A DNA stretch of 16,792 nucleotides from Mesobacterium_A hydrothermale (GTDB lineage: Bacteria; Pseudomonadota; Alphaproteobacteria; Rhodobacterales; Rhodobacteraceae), in assembly GCF_035818635.1 (NCBI RefSeq), contig NZ_JAYLLH010000044.1, positions 1-16,792 of the forward strand, read 5' to 3'. The position numbers were made by a program, and so were the translations under genes. The notes under the pieces are model-generated. The model did no database searches and had not been told where the DNA came from. It saw only the letters and a program-made list of their open reading frames with translations. Shown here in pieces: positions 12,442 to 16,792 of the stretch (positions are counted from its first letter, which is position 1; each line of letters opens with the position of its first letter).

Positions 12442-13491
12442 TGGAGCCTTGCCTTTGCGCTCATACCATTTGCGGCAGAACCCGATAAAAGCGCCGTCTG
12501 GGTGGCGTGGTGGTTCGCTCATCCACATGCGCCATTCCTGTTCGAGGAAATAGACATCCCATGTCGGCGCAGCCTCGCGCGCTTTTTCATAGGCTTCTGA
12601 TGAAAGCCGAACCGAGATTTCCGATGTGATCGCAGGAGCATCCCCATAGATATCGAGAAACTCCGGTTTAGGAGAAACCTCAAGCACATCATGCAGAAGC
12701 GTGAACTTGTAATCAGGCATATGGGACTGGTCCGCGTCGGCTTTGCAGATCAGCTTCACAAGGCGTTTGAACTCTTTGGGTGAGGAAGTGGAACCGGTCT
12801 TGTGTTGGAGCTTATCGAGACCGATCCGCCATACATCCTGCTTTCCGCAGTGTTTTCTGGCCAACTCATACAAGCGCCGTTCAAGCGGCTTACGAAGCTG
12901 AAAATACGCCTTGTTGAGCGTGAGGACGTTCTTGTTTTCAATGGCTTTGACAAGCCAGTCGCCCATTTCCAGCTCAACACTGAGAAGCCTGCCTGTCGAG
13001 TCTTCTTTAACGATCCGCGCGTCGGTGATGAATGAAATTGAGCGCCACTCGCCTATGCCGTGATCATGGATGTTGGTCTCGATCTGAGTGAACTGGAGGC
13101 GGGTGAGGGCGCGGCGGAGGGTGGCATAAGCCTGCCCAGTCGTATGTCGGTTCGTGGCTTTCAGCAGGTCGTGGGCGGAAATTCTGACGCGGCGGCCAAT
13201 TTCCTGACCCTCATTCTTCGCGGCCATGAGCTGGCTCAGCACATAGATCAAGATATCCCTGTCGAAGACATTTGCGCGGCCTTCTTCAGCCGCTGGCGTG
13301 ATCTTCACCTTCACGTTGCCCTGCTCATACTCGAAAGCCGCGAGGTCTTTTTTGACCGATAATGAAAACAGGGGATGCTCCATTGAAGCGCGGTCACTCT
13401 TGGGCGTTGCATCCAGGATATCGCAGACAAACAGGTCCGGCTCAGTGTGCCGCTGAGGTAGCAGAGCTGTGCGTTTGCGAGGCCGTGCCAT
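12439..13491 (-). CDS. repA: Plasmid replication initiator, RepA (replication initiator protein A family)
   Basis: This 350-aa initiator should bind the iterons next to its gene and open the origin. Family marks are the short basic N-terminus with PDLFVCDI, HPLFSLSVKKDLAAFEYEQG, and FDRDILIYVLSQLMAAKNEG followed by RVRISAHDLLKATNRHT and YATLRRALTRL, the first winged-helix domain. The second half (LNKAYFQLRKPLERRLYELARKHCG and KLQHKTGSTSSPKEFKRLVK) is the second winged helix. The ATG at 13491 is used although no ribosome site is visible, because the family N-terminus begins there. The first iteron starts at the start codon itself, so RepA bound to the iterons would shut down its own gene. Length is normal for the family and there is no sign of damage. 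Confidence 0.92.
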   Translation of the reverse strand: MARPRKRTALLPQRHTEPDLFVCDILDATPKSDRASMEHPLFSLSVKKDLAAFEYEQGNVKVKITPAAEEGRANVFDRDILIYVLSQLMAAKNEGQEIGRRVRISAHDLLKATNRHTTGQAYATLRRALTRLQFTQIETNIHDHGIGEWRSISFITDARIVKEDSTGRLLSVELEMGDWLVKAIENKNVLTLNKAYFQLRKPLERRLYELARKHCGKQDVWRIGLDKLQHKTGSTSSPKEFKRLVKLICKADADQSHMPDYKFTLLHDVLEVSPKPEFLDIYGDAPAITSEISVRLSSEAYEKAREAAPTWDVYFLEQEWRMWMSEPPRHPDGAFIGFCRKWYERKGKAP

Positions 13492-13608
13492 TATTCGATA
13501 CTCTACCCACTGTTATTCGACAGTCTGCCCACCAAGGCACTGCGTTCTTCGATACTCTACACACCTATCTTCGCTAGTCTACCCACCATTATTCGATACT
13601 CTACCCAC
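13491..13608. repeat. Five iterons of the replication origin (oriV)
   Basis: Five 20-bp copies start at 13491, 13513, 13545, 13567 and 13589. The first and last are identical (TTATTCGATACTCTACCCAC); the others differ at 3-5 positions. Spacing is 22 bp, two helical turns, except for 32 bp between the second and third, three turns, so all five face the same side of the helix. They lie directly upstream of repA, as expected for RepA binding sites that also control its expression. Confidence 0.9.
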
Positions 13609-13726
13609 CGAGAAGCTCAAAAAGTGCTGAATCTCATAAATAATTCAGATACTTATCAATGCGCCGATTCTCGTAACACCCTTTCTAACACATATATAAC
13701 ACCCAGCTTCAGCAGCCTGGCCTACG
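13609..13726. other. AT-rich part of oriV
   Basis: This gene-free stretch is clearly AT-richer than its surroundings and is the likely DNA-unwinding element. It holds the inverted repeats CGAGAA/TTCTCG (13609-13614 and 13668-13673) and CTGAAT/ATTCAG (13627-13632 and 13643-13648), and a direct repeat TAACACCC (13674-13681 and 13697-13704). I see no consensus DnaA box. The repA promoter must lie here or within the iterons, but no clear -10/-35 pair stands out. Confidence 0.65.
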
Positions 13727-14284
13727 TCAGCCATCATCCGCGCGATAGAACGCACAAACATCGGTGCCCGTGGATGTGGTAGTCCAGATACCGCCGATGA
13801 CTCCACATGTGGGACCGTAGCTGGCTAAGAAACGGGGAAGCACCACCGTCATCGCAACGGCCAGAACAACAGCGCCCAGACCCACCCATGGCAATAGTCG
13901 AACATCGCGATCCTTCTGCATTCGATATTCATTGATCAGACGCAGGGTGTCGGAATGCGTAGTCGTGGTTTCCTGAAACGAAGCGTTTGAGCGCTGCACA
14001 CCGTTCAAGACTTCAGCAGAAGAACTGTCGAGCCGCTTGATCGTGGCAGTAAGGCGACCATCGACAGTCTGACCGATCAGCTCCCCGTAGTTTTCAGGGT
14101 CCGTCTGTTCCCGTGCGGCGAACGCCGCCTGTCGCGCTTCTGTCGCAACCTCTCGGAGGCGGTTCAGCACCTTCGTCTGTTCGTCCAGGCGATTGCCCTG
14201 ACTTGAGAGCAGCGTGGCGATGTCATCCAGGCTCTTGTGTATTTCGTCGTCGGAGAGGGCAGGGAACTCAGGCTGGTCAGACAT
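13727..14284 (-). CDS. Unknown single-TM protein, last gene of the traD-traG unit
   Basis: This 185-aa protein starts 17 bp after the traG stop in the same direction. Residues 1-55 are acidic and helical (SDDEIHKSLDDIATLLSSQGNRLDEQTKVLNRLREV), and residues 75-120 are further coiled coil. One membrane span follows at about 130-150 (LPWVGLGAVVLAVAMTVVLP), then a short tail with two cysteines (residues 160 and 177) that would lie in the periplasm. This layout resembles alphaproteobacterial plasmid proteins labelled DUF6118 found beside traG, but I cannot confirm the family. By position it may help the coupling protein or anchor the relaxosome at the membrane. Confidence 0.72.
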   Translation of the reverse strand: MSDQPEFPALSDDEIHKSLDDIATLLSSQGNRLDEQTKVLNRLREVATEARQAAFAAREQTDPENYGELIGQTVDGRLTATIKRLDSSSAEVLNGVQRSNASFQETTTTHSDTLRLINEYRMQKDRDVRLLPWVGLGAVVLAVAMTVVLPRFLASYGPTCGVIGGIWTTTSTGTDVCAFYRADDG

Positions 14285-14301
14285 GTCGGGTCACTTTCAA
14301 A

Positions 14302-15974
14302 TCAATGGTCCTGCGGCTGGAACAGCCCCTTGAACTCGGGGTCCGCGTAGAAGCGCAGCTTTTGGGCCAGTGCAGAGGGCTGGCCCTGAATGCGCAGGAG
14401 CTGGATATCAGGTGGCATCTGCATGATTTCATCGGGGGTCAGCAGATCGCGGCCCGTGAGATTGTTTGAGAAGCTGGGGCCGTCGCCGGGTTTGAAGCTG
14501 TCGGTCTGGAACCCGGCGGTTTCCTGGCCGATCATTTGGCTCAACCATTTGGCCGTCTCGAAGTCATTCACCCCGAAGACTTGCTGCACCCCGGCATTGG
14601 CGATGAAGGTGTTCGCGCGGTCGCCGTAGAGGTCCTTGAGCTGGCTCATGTCCTGCAAGATCGGCCAGAGCTGCAATCCGTAGCCCGCCATAAGCCCCAT
14701 AGCGCGCTCCACGGCCTCCAGACGGCCCAGGGCGGCAATTCATCCAGCAGGAAGAGGGTGGGCGTCCTGAGGCGCTGAGGTGCGCTCTGAGCCCCCACAG
14801 GGGCTGCCAGTGTCGCTGACGCCTCTGCGTCCCGTGCGATGTCCTGAAGCGCTTGAGAGACAAGGAGACGCAGCCAGCGGCTGTAGGCGTCCATTCGGTT
14901 CGGCGGAAGCACCAGGAACACCGAGGTGATCCGATGGCGAAGATCGGAGAATGCGAAGTCTGACCGCGCCAGACACCTGGCGATGCGCGGGCTGTCGAGG
15001 AAATGGGTATGCCGCTGTGCGTTCGACAGGACCGAGGCGGCTTCCCGGTCGGCCTTGCCGAGAAAGCGGTTGGCGGCGCGGGCGATCAACCCGCCCGCAG
15101 CGTCGCTGTCCTGCATCAGCTCCAGCAGCGCCTTCAGCCGATCCGGGGGGAGGGTGAGGTATTCCCGGACGGTGGCGAGTGACCGGCGGTCCCGGTCCTC
15201 GTGACAGACGCAGAACATGATCAGCCCGCCGAGGATGGCTTTCGCCTCCTCGTTCCAGTGCGCCTCCTGCACCTGTCCCGCCGGGTCCATGACCAGCGCC
15301 TCTGTCAGGGAGGCGGCATCCTCGCCCAGATCGAGGCTGTCCGGTGTCAGCCGGTCGAGCGGGTTGTAGGCGGCAGAAGGATGGCCGCTAACTTCAAACG
15401 GATCGAGGATATGAGTGGTCCCGAAGCGCCGCCGTGCCTCGCCCGCGATCCGCGCGTTCTCGCCCTTCGGGTCGATGACCAGGACGGAGCGGTCCACTGC
15501 CAGCAGGTTCGGGATCACGGTGCCGACGCCTTTCCCGGCCCGTGTCGGGGCGAGGGTGATTAGATGGGCAGGTCCGTCATAACGCAGCAGTCGCCCGGTG
15601 CTGGGATTGCGCCCGATCAGCAGGCCGTCACCGCCCTGGTGCTTCTTCAGTTCCTTGCGGGTGGCGAAGCGGGCCGAGCCGTGACTGTCGCCGGTCAGCC
15701 CGAAGAAGTCATCGGCCCCAGAGACCATGCGCCAGTATTGAAATCCAAAGACAGCGCCAATGAATGTGGGCGGCAGAATGATCGCCCATTCCCAGGCAGA
15801 CTGACCAAGCGGCGGACCAAAGGCCCCGAGCGCAACGACACCCCCGATCAGGAAGCCGAACATCGCACCGAATGCTGTGCGCCCGATCATCCATCCGAGC
15901 AAAACGGGTGTCGCGATCAGGCGATAGAAGAACCGGGCCAGCCCGCCCATGAAGAGCATCACAGATCGCATCAC
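14302..15974 (-). pseudogene. traG: traG: VirD4-type coupling protein gene with a one-base frameshift at Walker B
   Basis: Coupling proteins hand the relaxase-DNA complex to a type IV secretion channel and drive it with ATP. Here the N-terminus has two or more membrane spans (about 10-80), then Walker A APTRAGKG (142-149), DPKGENA (168-174) and the family block RHRITSVFLVLPPNRM. At residue 412, right after LLDE, the frame shifts: the sequence reads LPPWAVWRP and stops at 14646. One extra base near 14736-14737 would restore the family motif LLDEFAALGRLEAVERAMGL and continue to the stop at 14302, giving 557 aa. The 3' part alone has an ATG at 14712. The start is GTG 15974 or ATG 15971, the latter sharing one base with the traD stop (TGATG). 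If the shift is real, the protein has no Walker B and is inactive. A sequencing error is possible. Confidence 0.9.
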
Positions 15975-16282
15975 CCGGACCCGTCAGGATCAGAGAGCGG
16001 GGCAGGGGAGGCGTCCCCACCACCAGCCGCCGCGCCATCACTACCCCATTCCGCAAACGCCTTCCGATCCTGTTCACGGGACAGGTTCCGCACCAGCCGC
16101 TCCACCATGTCCGCAGCGCCGCTGTCCCGCTCCGCCAGATCGAGCAGCGCACCGCCAAGGATCACCTTGCGCCTGGTATCGAGCTTGCGCTTTTTCGTGG
16201 CTTCTCGGTTGCGCAATCCCTGGAGGCGGGCCTTGGCCTGGGCGTAGCGTTTCTCGGCGCGTTCAAGCTCAGTCTCGGCCAA
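15971..16282 (-). CDS. traD: TraD-type mobilisation accessory protein
   Basis: This 103-aa protein belongs to the small TraD (conjugal transfer protein TraD) family found beside oriT in Ti-type and sphingomonad plasmids; it plays the part of MobC, helping the relaxase bind or open oriT. Residues 1-35 are a basic, probably coiled-coil helix (ERAEKRYAQAKARLQGLRNREATKKR). The family core KLDTRRKVILGGALLDLAERD follows at 33-53. The start is a TTG at 16282; going upstream in this frame there is no ATG or GTG before a stop. The stop overlaps the traG start (GTGATG), showing coupling. Transcription would begin in the oriT region, so oriT-bound relaxosome proteins could repress it. Confidence 0.82.
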   Translation of the reverse strand: MAETELERAEKRYAQAKARLQGLRNREATKKRKLDTRRKVILGGALLDLAERDSGAADMVERLVRNLSREQDRKAFAEWGSDGAAAGGGDASPAPLSDPDGSG

Positions 16283-16370
16283 ATCGGGAATCCATCTTTC
16301 AAAAGGGCAGGTGGCAACGTATCTCTTGCCAGATCGAATCTAAGCGCTTACCCGTAGGCCTGTAAAGGAC

Positions 16371-16416
16371 AAGGGCGCACTTATGCAAACTCTCCACCTG
16401 CGGCTCCGAGATTTGC
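16371..16416 (-). other. oriT core: nic site and adjacent inverted repeat
   Basis: On the minus strand TAAGTGCGCCCTT (16383 down to 16371) matches the nic region shared by RSF1010-like and Ti plasmids, where the relaxase cuts within GCGCCCT. Just 5' of it on the same strand lies an imperfect inverted repeat, GCAAATCTC (16416-16408) and GAGAGTTTGC (16394-16385), the usual relaxase recognition arm. Its position between mobA and traD fits. The orientation predicts that the minus strand is nicked and that traD-traG enters the recipient first, with mobA last. Confidence 0.85.
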
Positions 16417-16656
16417 GTGCGATCTCCTTGAGGCAGGGCCTCAGCCGATGGCGAACTCCGTCCGGCGCGATGCGCGCCGGAATGAAAGGCCCTCCCGGTC
16501 TCTCAAACTCTCCAGGGCCAACTTCAGCAGTTGGATCGCGTCCCGCAATGTTGCGCCAGCGTCTCGCCCGATGCCCCACGGTGGGGGCCGGTCTGCCGCT
16601 GGCGTCTCCCTTGCGGGAGGTTCGTGTCGTCGGACCTCACGGTGCCGACACGAACC
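16417..16656. other. Palindrome-rich part of the oriT region
   Basis: I see no gene here. Perfect inverted repeats are TCCGGCGCG/CGCGCCGGA (16461-16481, 3-nt loop), CCCCAC/GTGGGG (16574-16586), CTCCC/GGGAG (16606-16619) and GGTTCGTGTCG/CGACACGAACC (16619-16656). They could be accessory oriT sites, operators for the divergent mob genes, or terminators. The 11-bp repeat at 16619-16656 is the best candidate for a protein site. Confidence 0.5.
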
Positions 16657-16676
16657 GGGTTTGCCCCCGGCAAACC

Positions 16677-16740
16677 GCCAGTGATCTGCCCCCATATCCC
16701 GCCCCCCATGAGGCTGGGGATATGGGGGCAGATCACTGGC
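16677..16740. repeat. 24-bp perfect inverted repeat at the circular seam
   Basis: The arms 16677-16700 and 16717-16740 are exact inverted copies of 24 bp around a 16-nt loop, the longest perfect palindrome in the window. It lies about 190 bp before the mobA start around the circle. It could form a cruciform or a strong RNA hairpin. The contig break falls at the edge of its loop, probably because such structures are hard to assemble. Confidence 0.85.
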
Positions 16741-16792
16741 AAGCCCGCGCATCAGAAAGCCGTTGGCTCGCTTCGAACGGGCTGTCTTTTCC
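16716..16792. repeat. Terminal direct repeat (circularisation overlap), right copy
   Basis: This is an exact copy of bases 1-77. It should be dropped when the sequence is written as a circle. It contains the right arm of the 24-bp palindrome at 16677-16740. Confidence 0.93.

Noticed and set aside
13491..13608. CRISPR array
   Set aside because: The repeats are only 20 bp with 2-bp gaps, vary in sequence and abut repA; they are iterons. No other CRISPR-like pattern was seen.
14302..14712. A separate 136-aa gene starting at ATG 14712
   Set aside because: Its sequence is the continuation of the coupling protein, and its first residues lie inside the conserved block after Walker B; it is better read as the 3' part of a frameshifted traG.
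1..16792. tRNA, rRNA and known riboswitches
   Set aside because: I saw no tRNA-like cloverleaf, rRNA segment or riboswitch I recognise on reading; a covariance-model search could not be run.

Overview
The window is a complete small plasmid written as a line. Its first 77 bases (1-77) are repeated exactly at its end (16716-16792), as happens when an assembler leaves a circular contig with a k-mer-sized overlap, so the true circle is about 16,715 bp. High GC, the RepA family (replication initiator protein A), the MobA/MobL relaxase with TraD and TraG, an ArdC-type antirestriction gene and a XamI-type restriction system all point to an alphaproteobacterium. Rhodobacterales, Rhizobiales or a sphingomonad are all possible; I cannot be more exact.

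Layout. (1) Mobilisation module spanning the seam: relaxase gene mobA (213-1502, +), an intergenic oriT (about 16283-212 around the circle) with a recognisable RSF1010/Ti-type nic sequence at 16371-16383, and a divergent traD-traG-unknown operon (16282 down to 13727, -). The coupling-protein gene traG carries a one-base frameshift at its Walker B motif. No type IV channel genes are present, so the plasmid looks mobilisable rather than self-transmissible. (2) A small unknown gene (1492-1830, -) and a structured leader before ardC. (3) ardC, split by a 2,256-bp IS1-like element (2695-4950) with 19-bp inverted repeats and an 8-bp target duplication. The element carries, besides its transposase, a tightly overlapping three-gene passenger operon: a small basic protein, a Panacea-domain (DUF4065) antitoxin-like protein and a two-TM protein. 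This looks like an IS-borne toxin-antitoxin cassette. (4) Cargo: a GFA-family zinc protein and an MFS exporter (7484 down to 5752, -). (5) A serine resolvase (7850-8416, +) preceded by a run of palindromes that may be its res site. (6) A three-gene operon (8541-11403, +): HigA-like regulator, N6-adenine methyltransferase and XamI-family endonuclease, joined by 4-nt overlaps. (7) Maintenance core (-): repA with five iterons and an AT-rich region (oriV, 13491-13726), then parA and a small ribbon-helix-helix partner. The partition promoter lies inside a 7-bp-phased ATAAC array that is the likely centromere.

How it fits together: repA/oriV replicates the plasmid, parA with its partner segregates it, and the resolvase probably resolves multimers. 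Two addiction systems (the restriction-modification operon and the IS-borne Panacea pair) would punish loss. mobA, traD and oriT allow mobilisation by a helper. Two genes for horizontal spread, ardC and traG, are broken in this copy, which suggests a plasmid that now persists mainly by vertical inheritance, unless the traG frameshift is a sequencing error.
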